DNA from: Synergistaceae bacterium
GTDB lineage: Bacteria; Synergistota; Synergistia; Synergistales; Aminobacteriaceae
Direction: 5' to 3'
Length of the DNA stretch: 6,399 nt
Assembly (NCBI GenBank): GCA_031270755.1
Contig: JAISWV010000298.1
Span: 1 to 6,399 of the forward strand
This document shows, piece after piece, positions 1 through 5,925 of this stretch. A model generated the notes under the pieces. It was not told where the DNA came from, ran no database searches, and saw only the letters and a list, made by a program, of their open reading frames with translations. How positions within the stretch are numbered: position 1 is the first letter of the stretch; the number at the start of each line of letters is the position of its first letter. Made by a program: the position numbers and the translations under genes.

Positions 1-714
1 GAGAACCTCAGAGTCGCGCTGATCTGGAACGCGAACTACGAGTACGTGGCCAACGCGGCGCGTGAGGGTTTGAAAGCTGTCGGCATCACTCCCGTCTTCG
101 AAGAGGGATATCCCCTGGACCGCAAAGACTTCACCGCTCTCGTCGCGAACCTGCAAAGCAATAAAATCGACGTTCTCATTCCCTGCCAAGGGTCCGTGGA
201 CGGAGTTCCCTTCCGTAAAAAAATGGTGGAGATGGGCTACGAGCCCCCCATGCTTTTCGCCATGGGTCTGATCTATGACCAGCCGGACTTCGGCGCTCAG
301 GGCGCGGAGGTGGTGGACGGCTGCCTCGTGCTGTCCTACACTCATCCTTTCATCAAGCGCGACAACGCTCCGGGGCTCGAAGAGTTCGCCGAGGGCTACA
401 AAGCCAAGCACGGCTGGTATCCTCTCACCCACGCCACTCAAACGTACTCCGCCACTTTGTTCATGATCGACATGATCGAAAAGGCCGGAGCCTACGACGC
501 GGATAAGATACGGGAGGCCATCGAAGGCGCCGATATCCCCAAGGGGAAGTATCCCAATTACTGGGGCGTCAAATTCGACGAGCATCACAGGAACGTGGGC
601 GCCGGTGATCCGCTGGCCGTCGGTCAGTGGCAAAAAGGAGCGCTGGTTACCGTCGGTACGGACGAGATCAAGGTCGGAGAGCCCGTCATTCCCTGGGATC
701 CTTCCAAACTTTGA
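1..714 (+). CDS. LIV-type ABC transporter substrate-binding protein (5' partial)
   Basis: This is the C-terminal 237 residues of a periplasmic ligand-binding protein of the Peripla_BP_6 (leucine-binding-protein-like) family, which captures a small solute outside the membrane and delivers it to the permease. The frame is open from base 1 (ENLRVALIWN...) to a TGA at 712-714. The GTG at 46 is internal, not the start. Family hallmarks are an alternating alpha/beta fold with 'VALIW' and 'IDVLIPC' strands, a 'FRKKMVEMGY' helix, a late 'YSATLFMIDMIEKAG' helix and a C-terminal beta segment ending in 'VIPWDPSKL'. Full-length members are about 400 residues, so the signal peptide and most of lobe 1 lie upstream of the window. 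The gene is followed by matching permease and ATPase genes, which supports the role. The ligand cannot be assigned: family members bind branched-chain amino acids, amides, urea and other small organics. Confidence 0.9.
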   Translation, partial: ENLRVALIWNANYEYVANAAREGLKAVGITPVFEEGYPLDRKDFTALVANLQSNKIDVLIPCQGSVDGVPFRKKMVEMGYEPPMLFAMGLIYDQPDFGAQGAEVVDGCLVLSYTHPFIKRDNAPGLEEFAEGYKAKHGWYPLTHATQTYSATLFMIDMIEKAGAYDADKIREAIEGADIPKGKYPNYWGVKFDEHHRNVGAGDPLAVGQWQKGALVTVGTDEIKVGEPVIPWDPSKL

Positions 715-731
715 TACTGAATTGAAGCTCA

Positions 732-774
732 GGGGGGCGGAACCCGCCGAGGCTTGCGCCTTTGCGGGCCCCCC
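732..774 (+). promoter_or_regulatory. Strong GC-rich hairpin between binding-protein and permease genes
   Basis: A run of six G (732-737) can pair with six C (769-774). Inside that, CCCGC (743-747) pairs with GCGGG (764-768), and AGGC (750-753) pairs with GCCT (758-761) around a TTGC loop. A five-base bulge (738-742) separates the two outer stems. No T-run follows, so it is not a classical intrinsic terminator. It starts 18 bases after the binding-protein stop. By analogy with other binding-protein-dependent operons, I infer that it stabilises the upstream mRNA end or partly reduces read-through into the permease genes. The pairing is directly visible; the role is inferred. Confidence 0.6.
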
Positions 775-865
775 GAGGCCCCTGAATAATCGATGTTTCT
801 CTGTACAGTAATCCATCCAGGTATGGGCGTTCGTTCATACTTGGAAAAAATCGGAGGGATAGACT

Positions 866-1750
866 GTGAATGTGGCGATATGGACGACCATAATCATCAA
901 CGGCCTGTGTACCGGCAGTCTGTTCGGTCTGGTATCGGCCGCTTTTTCCTTTCAATTCGGCGCGCTGCGGATGATGAACTTCGCCTATGGGGCGTTCGTG
1001 ATGGTGGGGATGTACATCATGTACGCCGGAATGCACCACTTTGGACTGCACGCGGCTGCGGCGGTGCCTATCTTGGTCGTGCTCTATTTTTTCGTCGGCT
1101 ATTTTCTGCGCGCGACCCTGCTCAAAAGCGCGGACCCCAACGTGCAGATCATCATCACGTCCGGTGTCGCTTTGGTGCTTGAAAGCGTCGTTCTTTTCAT
1201 CGTCGGCGCTTTGCCTCGAAGCCTGCTGGCCGGCATTCCTCCGACTTGGAAAATTCCATTCGCGGGCGGTATTTTAGTGATCAGCAAATTGAACATTCTT
1301 ACCTTCATCGTTTCATCCGTGGTGTTGATCGGTTTTTCCACCTTTCTGAAGCGTACATGGCTGGGCATGACGATCCGGGCCGTGGTGCAGCAAAAAGAGG
1401 CGGCCTCTTTGATGGGCGTCGACCCGGAGAAGATCATCAACGCCGGTTTCGGCATCAGCTTTGTGATCACGGCAATCGCCGCTGTCATGATCTCGCTGCA
1501 GTTCGTGCTGGAACCCACTGCCGGCCATTACTACCAGTTGATCGGCTTCCTGGTGTGCGTGATTGCCGGCATGGGGAATCTGAAGGGCGGATTTTACGCG
1601 GGGCTTTTGGTGGGCCTCATCTCGACGATGGCGAATATATTTGCCGCGACGTGGCATGACGCGATTCTTTTCATCCTTTTCGTCATCATCCTCACTTTCC
1701 TGCCTAACGGCGTGTTCGTATCCAAAAAAAGCATTTCGCGAGCGGTATAG
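866..1750 (+). CDS. livH: LIV-type ABC transporter permease, LivH-like
   Basis: This 294-residue integral membrane protein is one of the two permease subunits of a branched-chain-amino-acid-type importer (BPD_transp_2 family). It starts at GTG 866, with GGAGGG at 853-858 seven bases upstream. Hydrophobic segments fall near residues 5-30, 38-55, 63-82, 94-114, 141-160, 191-213, 223-256 and 264-283, about eight in all, as usual for LivH. Family marks are 'NFAYGAFVMVGMY' (38-50, usually NFAHGEF...) and the cytoplasmic coupling loop 'AVVQQKEAASLMGVDPEKI' (172-190), which corresponds to the EAA loop that docks on the ATPases. It ends with a basic tail (SKKSISRAV). The next gene begins 12 bases later, so the two are very likely co-translated. 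The symbol marks the family position only; the transported solute is unknown. Confidence 0.92.
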   Translation: MNVAIWTTIIINGLCTGSLFGLVSAAFSFQFGALRMMNFAYGAFVMVGMYIMYAGMHHFGLHAAAAVPILVVLYFFVGYFLRATLLKSADPNVQIIITSGVALVLESVVLFIVGALPRSLLAGIPPTWKIPFAGGILVISKLNILTFIVSSVVLIGFSTFLKRTWLGMTIRAVVQQKEAASLMGVDPEKIINAGFGISFVITAIAAVMISLQFVLEPTAGHYYQLIGFLVCVIAGMGNLKGGFYAGLLVGLISTMANIFAATWHDAILFILFVIILTFLPNGVFVSKKSISRAV

Positions 1751-1762
1751 GAGGCAAAGCAG

Positions 1763-2761
1763 GTGCAGAATGCAAAGACAGAATGGATAGGAGACTGGAT
1801 AACTCCCAAAAATATCCTTGTATGTGTATTGATCGTTCCGGTGCTGCTCATTCCGTTTTTTTACAAAGGCGGCGCCGCGTTGTTGCCGATGCATCTGGTT
1901 ATTATGGTGGCGTCTTATATTGTTTTGGCGCAGACGTGGAATATTTTGTCGGGGCTTACCGGAATGTTCTCCTTGGGACACGCCACTTTTTACGGCTTGG
2001 GCGGATACGCTCTGGCGGTGGCCATGGTGAAGCTCAAGTTGAACCCCCTTGTGGGGCTGGCCGCAGGAATCGTCCTGTCGGCTTTTTTCGGTCTGCTGCT
2101 GGGCGCCATCAGCTCCAGGCTGACCGGTTTCTTTTTCACGATATCCACCATCGCCCTGGCCCAGGTTATCCGCACCATCGCAATGCAGTGGACTCCCGTC
2201 ACCAACAGCATCACGGGCTTGAAAATTTTTCGTCCCATCGTGGGGCGCGTGTATTTTTTCTACGCGGCTATTGCCATGGCCGTGGCTGTTTCCATATTTT
2301 TCGCGTATTTGCGGCGCTCGCGCATGGGAAGCATGTTCGTCGCCATCCGAGAGAACATTCACCTGGCGCGTTCGCTGGGAGTGGACGTGGTGAAATACAA
2401 AACCGTCTCCTCCGTCATCGCCGCGATGATCGCATCGGTGGTGGGGTCGTTCATCACCTATTACATCCAGGTGGTGGACCCGAATTACCTCTCCCCCATC
2501 ATTTCGGAAAAAATCATCATGGTTACCATTATCGGCGGCATGGGATACGCTTGGGGACCTATTTTCGGTTCCGTTCTGATTTTATTGGAAGAATTCATCC
2601 GCGGCACGCTGGGGGCCAGATACGCTCCTTTGGCTTCCACTCTGTACGGCATCATCTTGATTGTTTTTATGCTGTTCAAGCCCAACGGAATCGTCAGCAT
2701 CAACCTCAAGCGATCTTTCGCCATGGCGATTAGGGCGCTGACGCCTCAAAAGGAGAAGTGA
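1763..2761 (+). CDS. livM: LIV-type ABC transporter permease, LivM-like
   Basis: This 332-residue protein is the second permease subunit, pairing with the LivH-like protein to form the channel. The start is GTG 1763, preceded by AGGAGG at 1749-1754, which overlaps the livH stop codon. After a short polar N-terminus come hydrophobic segments at about 17-34, 42-62, 76-90, 96-115, 122-140, 163-182, 213-236, 249-275 and 292-305. The diagnostic 'SLGHATFYGLGGYA' (70-83) matches the LivM consensus SLGHAAFFGIGAY. The loop 'AIRENIHLARSLGVDVVKYK' (194-213) is the LivM form of the EAA coupling motif. The 'GGMGYAWGPIFGS' stretch (258-270) and 'FKPNGI' near the C-terminus (305-310) are also typical. Length agrees with the family. 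The TGA at 2759-2761 lies 3 bases before the next start codon. Confidence 0.92.
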   Translation: MQNAKTEWIGDWITPKNILVCVLIVPVLLIPFFYKGGAALLPMHLVIMVASYIVLAQTWNILSGLTGMFSLGHATFYGLGGYALAVAMVKLKLNPLVGLAAGIVLSAFFGLLLGAISSRLTGFFFTISTIALAQVIRTIAMQWTPVTNSITGLKIFRPIVGRVYFFYAAIAMAVAVSIFFAYLRRSRMGSMFVAIRENIHLARSLGVDVVKYKTVSSVIAAMIASVVGSFITYYIQVVDPNYLSPIISEKIIMVTIIGGMGYAWGPIFGSVLILLEEFIRGTLGARYAPLASTLYGIILIVFMLFKPNGIVSINLKRSFAMAIRALTPQKEK

Positions 2762-2764
2762 GCC

Positions 2765-3490
2765 ATGTTTTTCGAGATCGAGGGCATCACCAAGCGATAC
2801 GGCGGCCTAGTGGCGAACTCGAACGTGAGCTTGCACGTAAATCGGCACGAAATCGTGGGTTTGATCGGGCCCAACGGTGCCGGAAAATCCACCCTGTTCC
2901 AAATCATCGACGGGTTCGTGAGACCCGACTCGGGCTTCATCCGCTTCAAAGACAAGGATCTGACGAAACTGCCCACCTCCAAGATCAACAAAGCGGGGAT
3001 CGCCTGCACTTTTCAGCACGCGCAGCTCTTCCCTCAACTGGATGTACTGGAGTCCGTAATGATCGGCACGTATTGCCGTACGATGAACAGAGCCGCCGCG
3101 CGGCAGGAAGCGGAGAAGCTCATCGCCTTTACGGGGCTCCAGGGAAAAGAGGGCACTCTGATCGACAAACTGACGATGTTCGACCGCAAACGGGTGGAGC
3201 TGACGGCCGCGCTGGCCACACAGCCCGAACTTCTGCTGCTGGACGAGCTCTTTGCCGGCCTGAACTCCACCGAGGTTTCGGAGATGGTGGACCTGGTTCT
3301 TCGGATCCGCCGGGAGCTGAAGCCCACGTTTCTCATCATCGAGCACGTCATCAAGGTCATCATGAGTATTTGCGAACGAGTGTACGTGCTGGACTACGGG
3401 AAAATCATCGCGGAGTGCAAGCCGGACGAGCTCTCGAAGAACCCGTTGGTGGTAAAAGCGTATTTGGGGGAAGAATACGATGCTTCTTGA
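2765..3490 (+). CDS. livG: LIV-type ABC transporter ATPase, LivG-like, with degenerate signature motif
   Basis: This 241-residue cytoplasmic ATPase subunit powers the importer together with the LivF-like protein. The start is ATG 2765 with AGGAG at 2751-2755. Visible motifs are Walker A GPNGAGKST (35-43), Q-loop 'TFQHAQLFP' with Q84, Walker B LLLLDE (156-161) with the catalytic Glu161, and H-loop His194 in 'IIEHVIKV'. The oddity is the ABC signature: where LivG proteins have a sequence like LSYGQQRRLEI or LAYGDQRRLEI, this one has LTMFDRKRVEL (136-146), so the signature glycine is replaced by Phe139. The residue after the Walker B Glu is Leu162, not the usual Pro. The rest of the domain is intact and the reading frame is clean, so this is a divergent but probably working subunit. 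It is somewhat shorter than the roughly 250-255 residues usual for LivG. Its end overlaps the livF start by 11 bases. Confidence 0.92.
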   Translation: MFFEIEGITKRYGGLVANSNVSLHVNRHEIVGLIGPNGAGKSTLFQIIDGFVRPDSGFIRFKDKDLTKLPTSKINKAGIACTFQHAQLFPQLDVLESVMIGTYCRTMNRAAARQEAEKLIAFTGLQGKEGTLIDKLTMFDRKRVELTAALATQPELLLLDELFAGLNSTEVSEMVDLVLRIRRELKPTFLIIEHVIKVIMSICERVYVLDYGKIIAECKPDELSKNPLVVKAYLGEEYDAS

Positions 3491-4190
3491 AATCACGAAT
3501 TTATGCGTTGTCGTGGACGGCCTTCGGGTGTTGGAGGGTATCGACGTCGCCATCGACGAAGGACGCTTGGTGGCTGTGGTTGGCGCCAACGGCGCGGGGA
3601 AGAGCACCTTGCTGCGGGCCATTTCCGGCCTCGACAAACCCTGCGCCGGAAAGATAGAGTTCGAAGGCCGGGATATCACCGGCTGGCAGCCGAAAGCCGT
3701 TGCCGCTTTGGGAATCGCGATGGTGCCGGAAGGAAAAAAACTCTTTTATGAGATGACGGCGCTGGAAAACCTGAAGATGGGAGCGTATCGCTTCAAAAAG
3801 GACGCAGCCCGCATCGACAGGAACATCGAGCGGGTATTCCAGCTTTTTCCCGTGTTGAGAGAAAACCGCCACCGCATTGCCGGAACGTTCAGCGGGGGAG
3901 AGCAGCAGATGCTCACCATTGCCCGGGGCCTCATGAGCGACCCCAAGCTGTTGATGATCGACGAACTTTCTCTGGGGCTCGCCCCCATTGTCGTGGACAC
4001 TTTGATGCAGACCGTGAAAGAATTGAATCGAGAGGGCGTCAGCATTCTCCTCGTAGAGCAAAACGTCAATCAAGTCTTGAAGATCGTCGACTACGGCTAC
4101 GTGATCGAGAACGGAGAACTGGCGCTGGAGGGGTCCGGAACGGAACTGCGCGACAACGCGCACGTGAAGGCGGCATATCTCGGCCTATGA
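3480..4190 (+). CDS. livF: LIV-type ABC transporter ATPase, LivF-like
   Basis: This 236-residue cytoplasmic ATPase is the partner of the LivG-like subunit. The start is ATG 3480, inside the end of livG, with a purine-rich GGGGGAAG (3466-3473) upstream; the overlap implies translational coupling. Motifs are Walker A GANGAGKST (35-43), the LivF-typical 'MVPEGKKLF' (81-89) in the Q-loop region, a canonical signature FSGGE (137-141), Walker B LLMIDE (157-162) and D-loop 'LSLGLAP' (163-169). The H-loop position holds Gln194 in 'LLVEQN', which is the normal LivF variant. As in its partner, the Walker B Glu is followed by Leu163 where Pro is usual. 'YGYVIENGELALEGSG' near the C-terminus is also LivF-like. 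The subunit closes the transporter set; the kinase gene starts 94 bases after its stop. Confidence 0.93.
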   Translation: MLLEITNLCVVVDGLRVLEGIDVAIDEGRLVAVVGANGAGKSTLLRAISGLDKPCAGKIEFEGRDITGWQPKAVAALGIAMVPEGKKLFYEMTALENLKMGAYRFKKDAARIDRNIERVFQLFPVLRENRHRIAGTFSGGEQQMLTIARGLMSDPKLLMIDELSLGLAPIVVDTLMQTVKELNREGVSILLVEQNVNQVLKIVDYGYVIENGELALEGSGTELRDNAHVKAAYLGL

Positions 4191-4191
4191 A

Positions 4192-4230
4192 CCGGTGAGC
4201 CGGCACATGAACTTCTATGGGGGGCTCCGG
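4192..4230 (+). other. Possible stem-loop in the livF-kinase spacer
   Basis: CCGG (4192-4195) plus AGCC (4198-4201) can pair with GGCT (4223-4226) plus CCGG (4227-4230), giving eight base pairs with a two-base bulge and a loop of about 21 bases. Competing pairings exist, for example CCGG-TGAG-CCGG at 4192-4203, or the G-run at 4219-4224 with the following CT-rich stretch. No T-run follows, so I do not call a terminator. The spacer otherwise contains only the kinase ribosome binding site GGGAGGAG (4271-4278). The structure may have no function. Confidence 0.3.
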
Positions 4231-4284
4231 CCTCCCTCCGGGTCGAGCAGGTCGTAAATCGAAACGAACGGGGAGGAGCGCGGC

Positions 4285-5805
4285 ATGGGCGAAAAAAGTA
4301 AAAGTAAAAGTAAAAGTAAAAAAAAATACGTTTTGGCCGTGGACGAGGGCACGACGGGAACAAAGGCCTTTATTTTCGATAAAAACTTGAATGTCGTTTC
4401 CTCAGGTTATCGGGAGCTCGCTTTGTACAGCACGAGCTGCGGCAGGGCCGAACTGGACAGCGAGGAGATCTTCGAAAAAACCGTGGAGGCCTGCCGCGAG
4501 TCCATCCAAAAAGCCGGAATCGAGGCGGACGAAATCGCCTGCATGGGAATCGCCGCTCAACGCTCCACGCTTCTCGCCTGGGAAAAAGATTCCGGCAAAC
4601 CCTCGGGAAGGGCTGTGAGCTGGCAGGACACCCGGATGGGCTACCTTACGGACAGGCTCCAGCGGGACGGAATGATGGACTACGTCTTCAGCGACCTGGG
4701 GCGCAGCAAGGCGACCAGCGGCATTTTCATCATCAAATGGATGGACGAAAACATAGAGGGCTTCCATGAGGCCCTCGTGAAGGGAGACCTGCTTTACGGG
4801 TCCGTGGACAGCTGGCTGATATACCGCCTGACCGGATGCAAAAATTACTGCACCAGCATCGACCACGCCATGTTGGATGGGCTCGTGGATTTTCATCATT
4901 TCAAGCCCACCGAACGGCTGTTCGAATATCTGGAACTGCCCTCCGGCAGCCTGCCTCTGGTGCTGGACAACGCCGCTTCTTACGGCGTCACCGACAAGAG
5001 CCTCTTCGGAGCGGAGATTCCCATCACCTGCGTGATCGCCGATCAGCACGCGTCGCTTTTCGCGCAGAGGGTCACCAACCGGGGCGACTGCAAGTGCACC
5101 AACGGAACCGGAGCGTTCCTGGACCTGAACATCGGACACGAAAGCCTGCCGCCCGGCCGCAGCCACTCGATTCTGCTGGGTTGGAGGCTGGCGGGCGTGC
5201 CGACCTACGTGGCGGAATGTTACGTCCCCACCACCGGAACCTTCCAGCGCTGGATCAAAAAAGTGTTCGCCCTGGAGAGCTACAAGGAAATCGACGCACT
5301 GGCCGCCAGCGTGGAGGATTCCCGGGGGGCGGTGGTGCTGCCCACGCTGTTCGGGACGCTCCACCCGCAACGGGATCCGACCGCCCGGGCCGCGATCATG
5401 GGCATTTCAGAGTCCTGCGGAAGGGAGCACATCATGCGGGCCACTCTGGAGGGCATCGCGTTTTTCATCCGTTATATCGCGGACGCCATGACCGACGAGC
5501 TGGGCATCGCCATCAACGACATGCGAATCGACGGAGGCCTGGCGAAGAGCGATATTTTCTGCCAAATACTTTCCTCCGTCATGAAGCGCCAACTGAGACG
5601 GCCGGCCACGGTGGAGCTGACGGCGCTGGGAGCGGCCGAAATCGCCGGAATGCAGATCGGCTTGTGGAGCGAAGAGTCGCTGGACGCTCAGTACCGGAGC
5701 GGTTTACAGACCTTTTCTTCCAGCCCGGAGGAGGCGCGGAAGTACGAGAAACAGTTCGGCGTGTGGTGTACCGCTCTCGAGCGCTCGCTGAACTGGCCCC
5801 AGTAG
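4285..5805 (+). CDS. FGGY-family carbohydrate kinase, glycerol-kinase-like
   Basis: This 506-residue cytoplasmic enzyme is predicted to transfer phosphate from ATP to a polyol or sugar-like substrate. The start is ATG 4285, six bases after GGGAGGAG (4271-4278). A Ser-Lys repeat tail (residues 4-14) precedes the FGGY_N domain, which opens with phosphate-loop 'VDEGTTGTKAFIFD' (19-32). Further motifs are 'AAQRSTLLAW' (90-99), 'SWQDTR' (112-117), 'VDSWLIYRLTG' (174-184), 'IADQHASLFAQ' (251-261) with probable catalytic base Asp253, 'TNGTGAFLD' (272-280), 'DPTARAAIMGIS' (364-375), 'RATLEGIAFF' (385-394), 'RIDGGLAKS' (414-422) and 'TALGAAEIAG' (446-455). Order and length match GlpK (about 500). However, the GlpK substrate-contact pair Arg83-Glu84 reads Arg93-Ser94 here, and I find no Tyr aligning with GlpK Tyr135, while Trp113, Asp253-Gln254 and Phe278 are kept. 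The family is secure and the substrate is not; other FGGY activities such as tetritol or pentulose kinases remain possible. Confidence 0.88.
   Translation: MGEKSKSKSKSKKKYVLAVDEGTTGTKAFIFDKNLNVVSSGYRELALYSTSCGRAELDSEEIFEKTVEACRESIQKAGIEADEIACMGIAAQRSTLLAWEKDSGKPSGRAVSWQDTRMGYLTDRLQRDGMMDYVFSDLGRSKATSGIFIIKWMDENIEGFHEALVKGDLLYGSVDSWLIYRLTGCKNYCTSIDHAMLDGLVDFHHFKPTERLFEYLELPSGSLPLVLDNAASYGVTDKSLFGAEIPITCVIADQHASLFAQRVTNRGDCKCTNGTGAFLDLNIGHESLPPGRSHSILLGWRLAGVPTYVAECYVPTTGTFQRWIKKVFALESYKEIDALAASVEDSRGAVVLPTLFGTLHPQRDPTARAAIMGISESCGREHIMRATLEGIAFFIRYIADAMTDELGIAINDMRIDGGLAKSDIFCQILSSVMKRQLRRPATVELTALGAAEIAGMQIGLWSEESLDAQYRSGLQTFSSSPEEARKYEKQFGVWCTALERSLNWPQ
4297..4320 (+). repeat. Four tandem AGTAAA hexamers at the kinase start
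   Basis: Four perfect copies of AGTAAA lie in frame just after the fourth codon of the kinase, encoding (Ser-Lys)x4. The last copy runs into a nine-A tract (4318-4326). The stretch is strikingly A-rich compared with its GC-rich surroundings. Changes in hexamer number would keep the reading frame and only change the tail length, while slippage in the A-tract would break the frame. An A-rich early coding region can also favour translation initiation by keeping the mRNA open. Confidence 0.95.
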
Positions 5806-5823
5806 AATTTGATTTGGACGACT

Positions 5824-5864
5824 ATACCGGCCTGTGAATCACGATTTACACGCTTGCCGGGTAT
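5824..5864 (+). promoter_or_regulatory. Large stem-loop, or dyad operator, downstream of the kinase
   Basis: ATACCGGC (5824-5831) pairs with GCCGGGTAT (5856-5864), with one bulged G. Inside it TGTGAAT (5833-5839) pairs with ATTTACA (5844-5850), with one G-U pair around the four-base centre CACG. At the DNA level the inner part is an inverted repeat of TGTRAAT half-sites and could instead be a regulator's binding site. It lies just upstream of the terminator-like hairpin and about 75 bases before the next gene. The pairing is visible; the role is unknown. Confidence 0.45.
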
Positions 5865-5886
5865 GAGGCGGAGCCTCAATGTTTTT
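5864..5886 (+). terminator. Probable intrinsic terminator or attenuator
   Basis: TGAGGC (5864-5869), loop GGA and GCCTCA (5873-5878) make a perfect six-base-pair stem, followed after ATG by five T (5882-5886). This fits a modest rho-independent terminator for the transporter-kinase transcript. The stem is short and the T-run is offset by three bases, so read-through into the next gene is likely. Its distance of only 17 bases from the following ribosome binding site, and the larger stem-loop abutting it, would also fit an attenuator controlling the ETF gene. Confidence 0.5.
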
Positions 5887-5903
5887 GTTCAGCTTGAAAC
5901 ATG

Positions 5904-5911
5904 AAAGGAAA
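5904..5911 (+). promoter_or_regulatory. Ribosome binding site for the EtfB-like gene
   Basis: AAAGGAAA is the only Shine-Dalgarno-like sequence before the EtfB-like frame. Measured from the A at 5909, it sits 10 bases before TTG 5920, 16 before ATG 5926 and 22 before ATG 5932. On spacing alone the TTG is best placed. On codon preference and family N-termini, ATG 5926 or 5932 is more natural. The true start is therefore not settled. Confidence 0.5.
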
Positions 5912-5925
5912 CATCGATTTTGCCG

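Noticed and set aside
46..48. GTG at 46 as the start of the binding-protein gene
   Set aside because: The frame is open and family-like upstream to base 1, and a 222-residue product would lack the signal peptide and most of the first lobe.
775..865. A promoter for the permease genes
   Set aside because: I could not find a convincing -35/-10 pair in the spacer; read-through from the binding-protein gene is the simpler explanation.
1313..2362. A 349-codon open frame on the minus strand across the permease genes
   Set aside because: It is antisense to two clearly recognised permease genes, is rich in His, Gln and Arg with no recognisable domain, and is explained by the codon bias of the plus-strand genes.
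1783..2733. A 316-codon plus-strand frame inside livM
   Set aside because: It is out of frame with LivM, has an Arg/His/Gly-rich composition typical of a shadow frame, and has no ribosome binding site.
4402..5370. A 322-codon minus-strand frame opposite the kinase
   Set aside because: The kinase motifs are unambiguous on the plus strand, and the antisense product has no family features.
4836..5837. A 333-codon plus-strand frame inside the kinase
   Set aside because: It overlaps the kinase in another frame, lacks recognisable motifs and is compositionally typical of a shadow.
5833..5850. A standard CRP binding site
   Set aside because: The half-sites are separated by eight bases instead of six and one half is imperfect; it was kept only as an unassigned dyad.
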